Shown here: positions 35,285-44,220 of the stretch, piece after piece | Position numbering within the stretch: position 1 is the stretch's first letter | How the letters are laid out: every line of letters starts with the position of its first letter | NCBI GenBank assembly: GCA_965221345.1 | Contig: CBDCSD010000001.1 | Coordinates: 2,170,001 to 2,234,000, forward strand | Direction of reading: 5' to 3' | DNA from: Bin5 sp965221345 | GTDB taxonomy: Bacteria; Chloroflexota; Anaerolineae; Caldilineales; Caldilineaceae | DNA: 64,000 nt | The notes under the pieces: model-generated | Told to the model about the DNA's origin: nothing | Databases searched by the model: none | The model's input: the letters and a program-made list of their open reading frames with translations, nothing else | Position numbers and translations under genes: made by a program

Positions 35285-38245
35285 TCAGGGTTTGCAGTCC
35301 GAGGGAACCGTTGCTTCCCCGAACGTTTCTTCAACCAGTTTGGCGACTTCCGGATCGTAATCTTCCAGCTTAGAACCGTTTGCATCCAGTGAATCCGGCA
35401 GGGTTTCTTGTATCCAGAATCTGACTGCCTCAGCCCAGTAATCCCTGACACTCCCCGATACGTCCAGACCCTGCCACAGACCAGCGCTCATCGCAGCCTC
35501 GAACAACTCATCCAGACGTGTTCTGAACGCATTACCGTCCGGCTGCGCCTCAATGCCTGACCGAACCAGGCTAGCAAGTCCGTGGATAATGAGATTACAT
35601 GTCTCGTCATCTTCAGGCACACCTGCCACCCACCCGTCGGGAGTCCTGGCGGTTAGTCCTTCCCTATCCTCCTGAAGAAGCCTGAATTCCGGCAACTGAA
35701 TGATCTGCTCGCCCTCATCATTCTCGCTGAAAATTGCGATGCGAAGAGAGTTGGCGGGCAGGTCTTCAAACAGATCGGGCTTGCCGGAGAGCATACCGGA
35801 AATAATCGTCCGCGCCTGCACCATCTTGTCATCAGATACTTCACTGGGGGCGGTCACGACCACCCCATGAGATTCAAAGAATTTCTGATAGAAGATATGA
35901 AGGCCGAGGGACGGGGAAGGAGGCGGAAACTGCCCAAGCGCCACGATCGCGTGGACACGCTTTGACCACGGTCCGCGCTCGCCGTCGGCGTCCAGAGCGC
36001 GGACCTGGTAGTAGTAGTTCCTGCCATCAGTCATGACGGAGTGGCTATAGGTCTGGCCGGCAAGGGCGCCGCCGATGGCTCCCCACTGGCGGTTGATACT
36101 GTCCCATGCCCACAGATCGTAACTGGAGCCGTTCGCAGCCGCTTCCCACGTTAGCGTGACTTGGCCGTCAGCCGCGGTCGCGGTCAACTCTTGCGGCGCC
36201 GCTGGCGTCGCCGACAGTTCGGTTTCCGTACAGGCAGAAAGATCGAGGCTGTTCACGTGCTCCGTCACGGATTGAGCCGAACTGGTCAGGTCTGCGCCTG
36301 AAGGCAGGCAGAACAGGTTGCCTGTAAGGTCCAGCCACCTCAGTTTGGCAAGCGCGCCCAAATCGGTGACCGGCCCGGACAATTCGTTGTCGCTGACGAT
36401 CAGCCACGTCAGCTCCGTGCCGAGATTCAGGCCGAGGATGGTGCCGCTCAGTTGGTTGGAATGGAGCGACAGCCTCGACAGGTAGGTGAGGGCGCTCACA
36501 TCGGGGATCGGCCCAGTCAAATGGTTGGAATGGAGGTCCAACCACGTCAACTCGGTGAGGCCACCCAGATCAGGAATCTCCCCGGTCAACAGGTTGGAAT
36601 GGAGGTCCAACCTTATCAGCCCGGTGAGAGCGTCCAAATCTGGAATGGGCCCTGTCAACAGGTTGTGGCTGAGCACCAGGGTCTTCAAGTTGGAGAGGGT
36701 GCCTGGATCCGGGATTTCCCCGGTCAACCGGTTGTGGCCGAGGTACAGATGAATCAAGTCGGAGAGAGCGCTCAGATTCGGGATTTCACCGGTCAAACCG
36801 TTGCCCTCAAGGTCTAGAGTCGTCAGGTTAGTGAGGACGCCCACATCCGGGATGGGTCCGGTCAACTGGTTGGCCCCGAGATTAAGAATCGTCAGGTTCG
36901 TGAGGGCGCTCGGATCCGGGATCGACCCGGATAAATCGTTAAGCCCGAGATCCAGCCGAGTCAGCTCGGTATAGGCGCTCAGATCCGGGATCGGTCCGGT
37001 TAAAGCGTTCTGACCCAGGTCAAGAACGCTTAAATCGGAGAGCGCGCTCAGATTCGGAATCGTCCCCCTCAATCCATTCGCTGAGAGATCCAGTTCAGTC
37101 ACGCTTCCGTTACTGTCAGTGACAACGCCGTACCAGGTAGTAAGCGGCTCGTCGGCCAGCCAATTTTCATTTTCAACCCAGTTGCCGCCGTCCGTTGCCT
37201 CATAGAGCGCAACCAACGCTCCCCTTTCTGTGGTTGCCGGCGTTGGTGAAGGCGTGGTTGTTCCGGCCGCCGAAACTGTAGCGGACGCCAGTTCCGACCA
37301 CGCTCCCCATGCTTCGGCTGCGCCCACCGCGCGCACATGGTAATGGTTGGTCGTTCCATCCGCCAGCTCGCTGTGCGTGTAGGAAGTGTCTGTCAGGACG
37401 CCGCCGATACCGCTCCAATCCTCGGTCGCCGCATCCCATACAATCAACCGGTAGCTGTCGGCGTTCGCCACCGCGCCCCACCTGAGTGTGATCCGGTCTG
37501 CGCCGCCAATTGCATTCACTGTCGGCACAGACAGCGCCGACGCGGCCAGCTGCGCGTCGGAGTCGGGTATCGTCACGGAAACCTGCTCCGACCACGCGCC
37601 CCTTTCGTCGTTGCTGTCCAATCCGGCGACGATGTAAAGGTAAGTTCTCCCCGGTGTCAGGTCCGTGTGAGTAAAGGAAGCTCCTGTCAGGCTGCCGTCA
37701 CCAATGGGCTGCCAGTCGTCGGCTCCGTTCCACCAGGTCCTCAACACGTACTTAATCGCGCCGGATACTCCGGTCCAACTCAGGTCGACAGTAGTTGTCA
37801 CCCCGGCCGTCGCGGTCAGCGCTGGCGGAGGGAGTGCTGCGGCCATACTCACCTCAACCTGTTGCGACCACGCGCCTTGGTCGCCGTTGCCGTCAATCGC
37901 GGCGACAATATAGTGGTACCGCCTCCCAGGTGTTAGGTCCGTATGGGTGAAGGATGTGCCTCCCAGGTTGCCTTCGTGGATTGGCTGCCAGTCGCCGGCG
38001 CCTTCCCACCACGTCCTCAACTCGTACCTGGCCGCGCCGGATACCGCAGTCCAGCTCAAATCGACTGAATCCGCCCCAGACGGCGCCGCGCTCAATGTCG
38101 GAGCAGGTAAAGTCTGCGAGGAACCGGTTTGCGCGGAGGACGTGCTAACCTTGAAGAGTGAGAGAGTAGCGACGGCTGCAATGAAGGCAACCAGGAAAAG
38201 CACTCCTGGGGGGCTTTTTGTCAAGAAATGGGCTCTGTTTTTCAC
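35285..38245 (-). CDS. secreted Fn3 / leucine-rich-repeat protein with degenerate metalloprotease-like C-terminus
   Basis: 986-aa exported protein. GTG start at 38245 after AGAGGA, signal peptide (V-L-F-L-V-A-F-I-A-A-V) ending near 38. Three fibronectin III-like domains (about 45-335, each with V-D-L-S-W or I-T-L-R-W) are followed by an LRR cap (A-L-Y-E-A-T-D-G-G-N-W) and eleven 23-residue leucine-rich repeats (T-G-P-I-P-D-L-x-x-L). A fourth Fn3 domain and a C-terminal 200-residue domain follow. In the paralogue at 38679-39770 that last domain has a zinc motif H-E-F-S-H. Here the same place reads I-I-H-G-L-A-S-L, so the active site is lost. Probably a surface adhesin or binding protein. Confidence 0.85.
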   Translation of the reverse strand: MKNRAHFLTKSPPGVLFLVAFIAAVATLSLFKVSTSSAQTGSSQTLPAPTLSAAPSGADSVDLSWTAVSGAARYELRTWWEGAGDWQPIHEGNLGGTSFTHTDLTPGRRYHYIVAAIDGNGDQGAWSQQVEVSMAAALPPPALTATAGVTTTVDLSWTGVSGAIKYVLRTWWNGADDWQPIGDGSLTGASFTHTDLTPGRTYLYIVAGLDSNDERGAWSEQVSVTIPDSDAQLAASALSVPTVNAIGGADRITLRWGAVANADSYRLIVWDAATEDWSGIGGVLTDTSYTHSELADGTTNHYHVRAVGAAEAWGAWSELASATVSAAGTTTPSPTPATTERGALVALYEATDGGNWVENENWLADEPLTTWYGVVTDSNGSVTELDLSANGLRGTIPNLSALSDLSVLDLGQNALTGPIPDLSAYTELTRLDLGLNDLSGSIPDPSALTNLTILNLGANQLTGPIPDVGVLTNLTTLDLEGNGLTGEIPNLSALSDLIHLYLGHNRLTGEIPDPGTLSNLKTLVLSHNLLTGPIPDLDALTGLIRLDLHSNLLTGEIPDLGGLTELTWLDLHSNHLTGPIPDVSALTYLSRLSLHSNQLSGTILGLNLGTELTWLIVSDNELSGPVTDLGALAKLRWLDLTGNLFCLPSGADLTSSAQSVTEHVNSLDLSACTETELSATPAAPQELTATAADGQVTLTWEAAANGSSYDLWAWDSINRQWGAIGGALAGQTYSHSVMTDGRNYYYQVRALDADGERGPWSKRVHAIVALGQFPPPSPSLGLHIFYQKFFESHGVVVTAPSEVSDDKMVQARTIISGMLSGKPDLFEDLPANSLRIAIFSENDEGEQIIQLPEFRLLQEDREGLTARTPDGWVAGVPEDDETCNLIIHGLASLVRSGIEAQPDGNAFRTRLDELFEAAMSAGLWQGLDVSGSVRDYWAEAVRFWIQETLPDSLDANGSKLEDYDPEVAKLVEETFGEATVPSDCKP

Positions 38246-38678
38246 TGTGTCCTCTTTCTGAATCCATCGACACTAGCCCTGAGTTTCGGGCCGTAGTAGG
38301 AAGTCTACAACAAGAAGCCATGTAAGTTGAAAGCCGGAGCTATAGCGTAATTCGAAATGCGTAGCAGCGGGCGAATAAAGGGGGCGGTAGACCTGCCCCC
38401 TTAACACCTGTTAAAATGTCCATGCAATGATAAGTCCAAAGACATATTGACATTCGCGCTGCACTTGAATCCTAAATCTTCGGGCCCCTACAATCTGCCA
38501 TTTCAACCAACGGGAAAAAGGGTTCGCTGAACTGGCATCAATCGATCGCCTGCAATCCTGTAAATCCACACATCCTGTAAATCCTGATTCAGACAACGTC
38601 AATCCAAAAATTCGAGACAGCCCCACACGGTAAAAGTGACGCGTGAGAGGAATTCTCTCTCTTCTCCCTCCTCGTTGC
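38246..38678. other. gap between paralogous LRR-protein genes
   Basis: 433 bases with no recognised gene. It holds a short direct repeat, ATCCTGTAAATCC(T/A) near 38560-38605, like TCCTGCAAGTCCTGATTCAG at 6552-6571. Next to 38679 a GAGAGGAATTCTCTC palindrome matches the GAGAGGTATTCTCTC downstream of the paralogue (about 35240), a likely shared terminator. Confidence 0.5.
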
Positions 38679-39770
38679 TCACGGCTTGCAATACGAAGGA
38701 ACCGTCGCGTCCCCAAACACCTCCTCAACCAGTTTGGCGGCTTCCGGATCGTGATTTTCCAGCTTCAAGTTGCCCGACACACTAGGACTATCCAAGAATT
38801 CCTGAAACCAGTAAGTCACTACTTGAGCCCAGTACTCCCTGACATTCCTTGATGCCCAATCCCCGTCCCACAGATCCGCCTCCAAGGCAGCATCATACAA
38901 AGCCTGGAGCCGCAAGTTGAACTGATTTCCGCCGGATAGCTCCCCAATTGTGTAATGTATCACGTGAGAAAACTCGTGGATAAGAGTGAAACAATATAAG
39001 TCCTCCACCGGCACATGTGCCTCAAACACGTGTGGCAACTGTTGGGCATATCCGTATACGTCGGGATTGATGAAGATCCGGGTGCCGTAGTCGGCCATGG
39101 CCACCAGCAGGTCGGGCCGGGTAGAGAGCATGCTGGTAATCACCTCTCGCGTTTGAACCATTTTCGTATCAGGGGCCGCACTTGGGGCGACCACATGAAC
39201 GCCGCCTACCTCCATATACTTCTGATAAAAAATGTCCAGCCCGAGGGACAAGGGTGGGGGTGAAAACTGTTGCGGGACCAGGACGGTACGCACCCGCTCC
39301 GACCACGGGCCCGGTACCCCGTTGGTATCACGGGCGCGGACCTGGAAGTAGTAGCTTCTGTCTTCCCTTTTTTCTGCCGGAACTGAGTGCGTGTATGTCG
39401 TGTCGGCCAGGGCGCCGCCAATAGGGCCCCACTGGAGGTCGATGCTGTCCCACACCCACAGATCGTACGTTGCGGCGTTCGCCACCCCATCCCATCTGAG
39501 CGTGACCTGACCGCTAGCGACGGTCGCCGTTAAGTTCTGTGGCAAGCCCGGTATATCCGCAAGTTCGGCCTCCGTGCAAGTATCCAGATTGAGGCTCTTC
39601 AGATGGGCATCCACCGTACTGTTCGAATGGGACAAGCTTGTGCCTGCAGGCAGGCAAAACTGTTTACCTAATGTGGATCCCATTTGAAACCACGAACTTT
39701 CGGAGCAACTCGCAATTGGAAAAAAAGAGTCTCTCCTGCTTTCTTGAAATACACAAGCTCTTGATCTCAT
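38679..39770 (-). pseudogene. truncated paralogue of the Fn3/LRR protein, keeps a HEXXH domain
   Basis: The open frame aligns with the last third of the 986-aa paralogue from F-C-L-P-A-G (near 39660) to the shared end V-P-S-Y/D-C-K-P. It contains the last Fn3 domain and a gluzincin-like domain with the zinc motif H-E-F-S-H and a downstream R-E-Y-W-A-Q that could supply the third ligand. The signal peptide, three Fn3 domains and all LRRs are missing. The first about 35 codons of the frame (39669-39770) lie inside a 117-bp inverted-repeat element, so they are not native. It was cut by that insertion or an associated deletion and probably cannot be secreted. Confidence 0.75.
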
Positions 39771-39785
39771 TTGGGATCTACATTA
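39669..39785. mobile_element. 117-bp inverted-repeat (MITE-like) element
   Basis: TAATGTGGATCCCATTTGA at 39669-39687 and TCATTTGGGATCTACATTA at 39767-39785 are inverted copies (16 of 19 match). They enclose 79 bases with no frame of their own. The left end coincides with the point where homology to the intact LRR paralogue stops. The right end abuts the IS982-type element. Size and layout fit a non-autonomous element; no target duplication could be read. Confidence 0.55.
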
Positions 39786-40777
39786 GTAACCTGAATTCGG
39801 AGTAAGTGAGCACCTTACCAAGCTGGTAGAATAGAAGTTCTCCAACCAAAATTCGCCAGCAAAGAAAGGTGCTCATTGATGAGTATACTCAAACTGTTCT
39901 GTCATGTCGATGATTTCTGTCAGTGGTTGGTTACCTGGGAGAATGCCAAGCTGTTGGGCGTGACTCGCAAGCGAGGACCGGCGCCTCGTATGAGCATGAG
40001 TGAGGTGATGACGATTCTGATTCATTTTCACCAGTCACATTATCGCGATTTCAAAGCCTACTATACGCAACACCTCTGTAAGCATATGCGCAGTGAATTT
40101 CCTGCTCTGGTCAGTTACAGCCGCTTTGTAGAGTTAATTCCATCAGCCCTGCCAGCCATGTGTCTCTATCTGCGTGTGCGCTTTGGCCAGAGGACAGGGG
40201 TGGCATTCATTGATTCAACCCCGTTGTCCGTCTGCCACAACAAGCGCATTGGCCGCCATCGGGTCTTTGCCGAGGTGGCCAGACGCGGCAAGAGCAGCAT
40301 GGGATGGTTCTATGGCTTCAAACTCCATCTGATTGTCAATGACCAGAGTGAATTGCTGGCGGTTCAACTCACGCCCGGCAACATCGATGACCGCAAACCG
40401 GTCCCACAGATGACCAAAAAGCTGTGAGGGAAGCTGGTCGGCGACCGCGGTTATCTCTCCCAAGCGCTCTTTGAGCAACTCTTCGCACGGGGACTGCAAT
40501 TGATCACGCCCCTTCGCAAAACATGCAGAATCAACTCGTCGTTCTCGAAGACAAGCTACTCACGCGTAAGCGCTTCGTCATTGAGACCATCGTTGACCAA
40601 CTCAAGAACATCTCACAGATTGAACACACCCGTCATCGGAGCACGACCAACTTTATCGTCAATCTCATCGCCGGTCTGGTCGCCTACACTTGGCAAGCCA
40701 AGAAGCCTTCTCTCCATCTCTCTGACAAAGATATGGCTCTCTTGCCGGCCCTAGTCTAACTCCGAATTCAGGTTACT
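39785..40777 (+). mobile_element. IS982-family insertion sequence, decayed
   Basis: Bounded by 19-bp perfect inverted repeats, AGTAACCTGAATTCGGAGT at 39785-39803 and its complement at 40759-40777. The interior is one transposase gene with two disabling changes. No clear target duplication was found; the left end overlaps the end of the MITE-like element, so one inserted at the edge of the other. Confidence 0.8.
39879..40759 (+). pseudogene. IS982-family transposase, broken
   Basis: The first part (to 40424) reads as a DDE transposase: K-R-G-P-A-P-R-M-S-M-S-E, V-A-F-I-D-S-T-P-L-S-V-C (first Asp), G-W-F-Y-G-F-K-L-H, P-G-N-I-D-D-R-K. An in-frame TGA at 40425-40427 interrupts K-K-L-(stop)-G-K-L. 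After it the same frame continues V-G-D-R-G-Y-L-S to L-R-K near 40521. There one base is missing (AAAAC-ATG for AAAAAC-ATG), and the rest (M-Q-N-Q-L-V-V-L-E-D-K ... L-P-A-L-V) lies in the next frame. Both lesions together rule out function unless complemented. Confidence 0.85.
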
Positions 40778-40799
40778 TAGGTCAAAACTTACATTTCGC

Positions 40800-42352
40800 G
40801 TAACTACTAAGCCTGATTTGTAGAAGGGATGAAGGGTTGGTCAAGGAATGCGTTGTAGATGGCATCAATGGCATTGAGGCCGTGTTTGCGAGCGGTTGAG
40901 ATATAGGAACGGATGGCGCAGAAGGTATCGGCGCCCTCTAGTGTGCGGAAGGCGCCAGAGACTTTCTGTTGCACCTTGATCATGCGCACATCGCGCTCGG
41001 CCTGGTTGTTGTCAAAGGGGATGCGGAAGTCATACATAAAGGCCAAGACGCCAGATTTATGTTTGAGCAGGCGGTCGAGCAAGTTTTTTGGAGGCGATTG
41101 TTTGGGGCGGCCGCGCGGTCTGGGGTGGGTCTGTGCGGGGGGCGGGTTGGCCGCGAGTCCTTGGGCAATGAGCGCATCGTACGCGGCCGCGTAGTCGGTC
41201 AAGCGCTCTGGGGGCAAGGCAGTGTACGCTTCCGCGGTCGATGCGACTGCGGCCTTGATGGTGTGCAACAAGCGGGCCATCTCTTCAGCCCATGCTTGGT
41301 CGTATTGCTCGTGAATAAAGCGCAGTTCGCGCAGATGATGGACGTTGCAGAATGCGTGCTGGCAGTCGGGAAACTGGAGGTAGGAGGCCCAGTGGTCATG
41401 GACCGCGACACCTGGATAGCTGGACAAGATGCCGCCGGCTCGCATGCCGACATGCCCCCGTCTGTCATGGACATGGTAGTGGGTCAGCATGGCTGTGCTG
41501 GCCACGTGCAGCCACTGCAACCGGCCCTCGACACGCAAGCCGCTCTCATCGAAATGGACAACAGGGGCGGCGAGGAGTTGTTGTTGGATGTGCGCCCGAC
41601 TCGCTTGGGTGCGGGTGACCAGTTGGCGGTTGTCGGCGATGAGGACCGCCTCCGAGGGCGCGTGTCCGTAGAAATCGGTCAGCAACTCGGTCGTGCGCGC
41701 CAGCGGTATCAACTGATAGTTGTGCAGATAGCAGGCTTGCGCTTTCAGACGCGGACCATATTGGGTCGGTTGGCTCACGCCGGCCGGAAAGGCAGCCTGC
41801 ACGCGCACGCCACAGCCAGGACACTGCTTGACCTCTGCCTGATGCTCGGTCACTTCGATGCCCAGCGGCGGAATATCGAACACCTGCCGTTTCACCTGGC
41901 CCACGGCAGCCACCGCCTTCAACTCTGTTTGGCAGTGCGGGCAACCCGGCAGCGCATGGCGGATGACATGCTGCGGTTCTTCCACTTGCGTCAAAGTCTG
42001 GCCTTTGTGACCAGGTTGCCCCCCGCGCGGACGCTTGCCAGACTGACGCAGACTCTGGCTTCTGCGCTTCTTCAGACCGTCGCTGCTCGGCGGCTTGCCG
42101 CTGTTGCGACTGTCTTTCGCCAATTGATCCTGCAATGCCTGGATCAACACCTGATGCGCTGCCAATTGCTCCTGCAAAACCAGGATCAACTCGATCAGGC
42201 TCTCTTGGTCTAATCGCTTCAGTTGCTCACGATCGGCTGCCACGTAGTCGCTCATAATATACATTCTAACGCATCTACCATTGGATTCACATTAGCTTAC
42301 CGTTTGCTTTCCGTCTGATCCCTGGCCTGTTATCCTATGGCTTAGTAGTTAC
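40800..42352 (-). mobile_element. IS66-family insertion sequence (single-ORF), second copy, complete
   Basis: A 1553-bp element with the same 12-bp inverted ends as the copy at 10036-11627 (GTAACTACTAAG at 40800-40811, complement at 42341-42352). A perfect 8-bp target duplication flanks it. It is 39 bases shorter than the first copy because of a shorter transposase N-terminus and leader. It landed 23 bases from the edge of the IS982-type element. Confidence 0.95.
40807..42255 (-). CDS. tnpC: IS66 family transposase (TnpC), second copy
   Basis: 482 aa from the ATG at 42255 (M-S-D-Y-V-A), chosen to match the start of the other copy; a further ATG lies three codons upstream. Intact frame with N-S-G-K-P-P-S-S-D-G, R-G-G-Q-P-G-H-K-G, C-P-H-C/C-P-G-C-G and the C-terminal F-D-N-N-Q-A-E-R-D-V-R-M-I-K. 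From the P-P-S-S-D-G motif onward it is nearly identical to the product of 10133-11620. The coiled-coil start differs strongly, so the two elements have exchanged sequence or come from different sources. Confidence 0.95.
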   Translation of the reverse strand: MSDYVAADREQLKRLDQESLIELILVLQEQLAAHQVLIQALQDQLAKDSRNSGKPPSSDGLKKRRSQSLRQSGKRPRGGQPGHKGQTLTQVEEPQHVIRHALPGCPHCQTELKAVAAVGQVKRQVFDIPPLGIEVTEHQAEVKQCPGCGVRVQAAFPAGVSQPTQYGPRLKAQACYLHNYQLIPLARTTELLTDFYGHAPSEAVLIADNRQLVTRTQASRAHIQQQLLAAPVVHFDESGLRVEGRLQWLHVASTAMLTHYHVHDRRGHVGMRAGGILSSYPGVAVHDHWASYLQFPDCQHAFCNVHHLRELRFIHEQYDQAWAEEMARLLHTIKAAVASTAEAYTALPPERLTDYAAAYDALIAQGLAANPPPAQTHPRPRGRPKQSPPKNLLDRLLKHKSGVLAFMYDFRIPFDNNQAERDVRMIKVQQKVSGAFRTLEGADTFCAIRSYISTARKHGLNAIDAIYNAFLDQPFIPSTNQA

Positions 42353-42360
42353 CATTTCGC

Positions 42361-43023
42361 ACCGAATTCGTGTGTTCGCCTGTGATATGAACAACAAGTG
42401 GGAGTCTCCAATTTGTGGTGAGAAAAGATGATGATGAGCTCTGGGATGGCAGGCGAAGAAAGCTAAGATTGAGGGGTGCTGGGAGGGAGCCGAAGCCACG
42501 ACCGATTTCGGACCAATTATGCAAGGTCAACTGGTGAACTGCACAACCGGCTGTGGCCGAGGCGACGGGAACGTGCCGCAAATAACACTGGAGGAAATCA
42601 AGATGAGGATTGGTATGGAGTGCCGGGAAATGACGCGTCCGCTCGCGCAAGAACTGGGAGGGCGCGGCTGATGTGGACGTGCCTTGTCCTGCAAGAGAGG
42701 CCTGCCAGCAGAACTAAGGGTGGTAGAAGCTAGTGGTCCTCCGTCGAGTCGGGGCAGAGGAAATGAACAGGAATTACTTCAATTCCCCTACCTGAAATAA
42801 AGCCGACAAAATGTTGTTTTCGCATCGGGCCCAGTCTGCCAACGAATTCGGCAATGCCCTAAATGATGGATTCAGGTTTCGATATTCTGTGCCCTGCTTA
42901 TCGCCAGGGACACCTGCCGCAATATCTTCCCTTCGCTAGCGATGAGGCGCACTACCCCAGTTGCCCGAAAGGCAATAAATCGTAAAGAACTGTTTTCGTC
43001 CCTGCCGCATCAGTCTCCAATAC
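42361..43023. other. 660-base gap without recognised gene
   Basis: Between the second IS66 element and the enolase-superfamily gene. No frame resembles a known family and no long inverted or direct repeat was seen. It may be the degraded original flank of the insertion nest. Confidence 0.5.
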
Positions 43024-44220
43024 CTACCCTTGCCATTCCAAATACGGCACCGCACGCGGCAGATTCTCCCTACCGAACATCATGTCCGAATAAACGCCGT
43101 CCGGAATATGCAGCGGGTCCCCCAAGCGCGTCCGTTCCACCACCTCCCAATTCACCTCGATCCCCAGCCCCGGCTCGTCTCCAAGCGCAATCTCACCGTC
43201 GACCACCTCCAGCGGCCGCCGCAACAATTCGTCCACAAACGGGTTGTTCATCCGGTCAATCTCAACCGTCACCCCGTTCGGCATCGCGCTGACCACATGC
43301 GCGTTCGCTACAATCGCAACCGCATCACTCCAGCTATGCGTTGCGAAGCGGAGCCCGTGTTGTTCCGCCAGCCGGGCCACTCTCCATACTTCGCTGATGC
43401 CGCCGCAGCGGCACGCGTCCGGCTGAACAATATCGACCGCCCCGCCCCGGATCAACTCCCGGAATCCCTGCAGGCCAAACTCATTCTCGCCGGCAGCCAG
43501 CGGCACCGCCGCGGAGCCTCGCAAAGCAACGAAATCGTCGATATTCTCCGGTGCGAACGGCTCCTCGTACCAGAAAACTCCCTGCTCGGCCAGGAAGTCT
43601 CCCATCCGCCGCGCCAACTCCAGGTGATAACGCATCGACGCGTCAACTATCACATCATTTTCTGCGCCTATCGCGCCCCGCACCGCCTCAACCGCGGCCC
43701 GGTCGTACTCCTCGCTCCTCGCCAGCCGCATCTTAACGCGCCGGAAGCCCTGCTCCACGTAACCCGCCGCCTCTTCGGCCAGCTCCTTAACGTCGTCCTT
43801 CCACAGCAGGCCGCTCGCATACGCCGGGCAGCGATCGCTCTCCCCGCACAGCAGCGCCCACACCGGCTTGCCTTCCGCCTGCCCGCGCAAATCCCACAGC
43901 GCCATGTCCACGCCACCCAACGCCGACAGCGCGGCGCCCTTGCGCCCGTACCAGCGTGTCAACGCATACATCTTCTCCCACAGTGCCTCGACCTCGGTCG
44001 GATCCTCGCCCACCAGCACAGAAGCCAGCTGCTCCCGCACGATCAAATACACCAGCGCCGGATAAGAGTACACCGAACCGACCCCAACCGCACCGCACTC
44101 CGTATGCACCACGATCAGGGTCGTCAGCCGCGCATCGCAGGTCCCACCGCCATACTGAAAGCGGTGCTGCTCAGGATAACGGTGAAGCAGATTGATCGCC
44201 TCTACATGCTCAATCCGCAC
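43024..44220 (-). CDS. enolase-superfamily enzyme (mandelate racemase / muconate lactonizing type)
   Basis: 398 aa with the capping domain first and a modified TIM barrel after. Visible active-site elements: V-K-M-R near 160 (the K-x-K/R strand), V-D-A-S-M-R (first metal Asp), Y-E-E-P-F-A-P (Glu), A-A-G-E-N-E-F (Glu), Q-P-D-A-C-R-C-G-G-I-S-E and F-A-T-H-S-W (general-base His). Enzymes of this type abstract a proton next to a carboxylate in sugar-acid dehydration or racemisation. It shares 11 bases with the upstream PhyH gene, so they are translationally coupled. The exact substrate cannot be read. Confidence 0.85.
   Translation of the reverse strand: MRIEHVEAINLLHRYPEQHRFQYGGGTCDARLTTLIVVHTECGAVGVGSVYSYPALVYLIVREQLASVLVGEDPTEVEALWEKMYALTRWYGRKGAALSALGGVDMALWDLRGQAEGKPVWALLCGESDRCPAYASGLLWKDDVKELAEEAAGYVEQGFRRVKMRLARSEEYDRAAVEAVRGAIGAENDVIVDASMRYHLELARRMGDFLAEQGVFWYEEPFAPENIDDFVALRGSAAVPLAAGENEFGLQGFRELIRGGAVDIVQPDACRCGGISEVWRVARLAEQHGLRFATHSWSDAVAIVANAHVVSAMPNGVTVEIDRMNNPFVDELLRRPLEVVDGEIALGDEPGLGIEVNWEVVERTRLGDPLHIPDGVYSDMMFGRENLPRAVPYLEWQG

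Larger units (their letters stand above)
40792..42360. repeat. 8-bp target-site duplication flanking the second IS66-type element
   Basis: CATTTCGC occurs at 40792-40799 and 42353-42360, directly outside the inverted ends, as expected for IS66-type insertion. Confidence 0.95.

Noticed and set aside
40425..40427. In-frame TGA as recoded codon (Trp or selenocysteine)
   Set aside because: The gene also has an unrelated frameshift, and other genes in the window use TGA as a normal stop.
39786..40776. Target-site duplication for the IS982-type element
   Set aside because: The flanks (TTAG... and ...TTAG) do not form a clear direct repeat once the 19-bp ends are removed.
40969..42213. 414-residue frame opposite the second IS66 transposase
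   Set aside because: Shadow of the transposase, and the first IS66 copy has only a shorter shadow.
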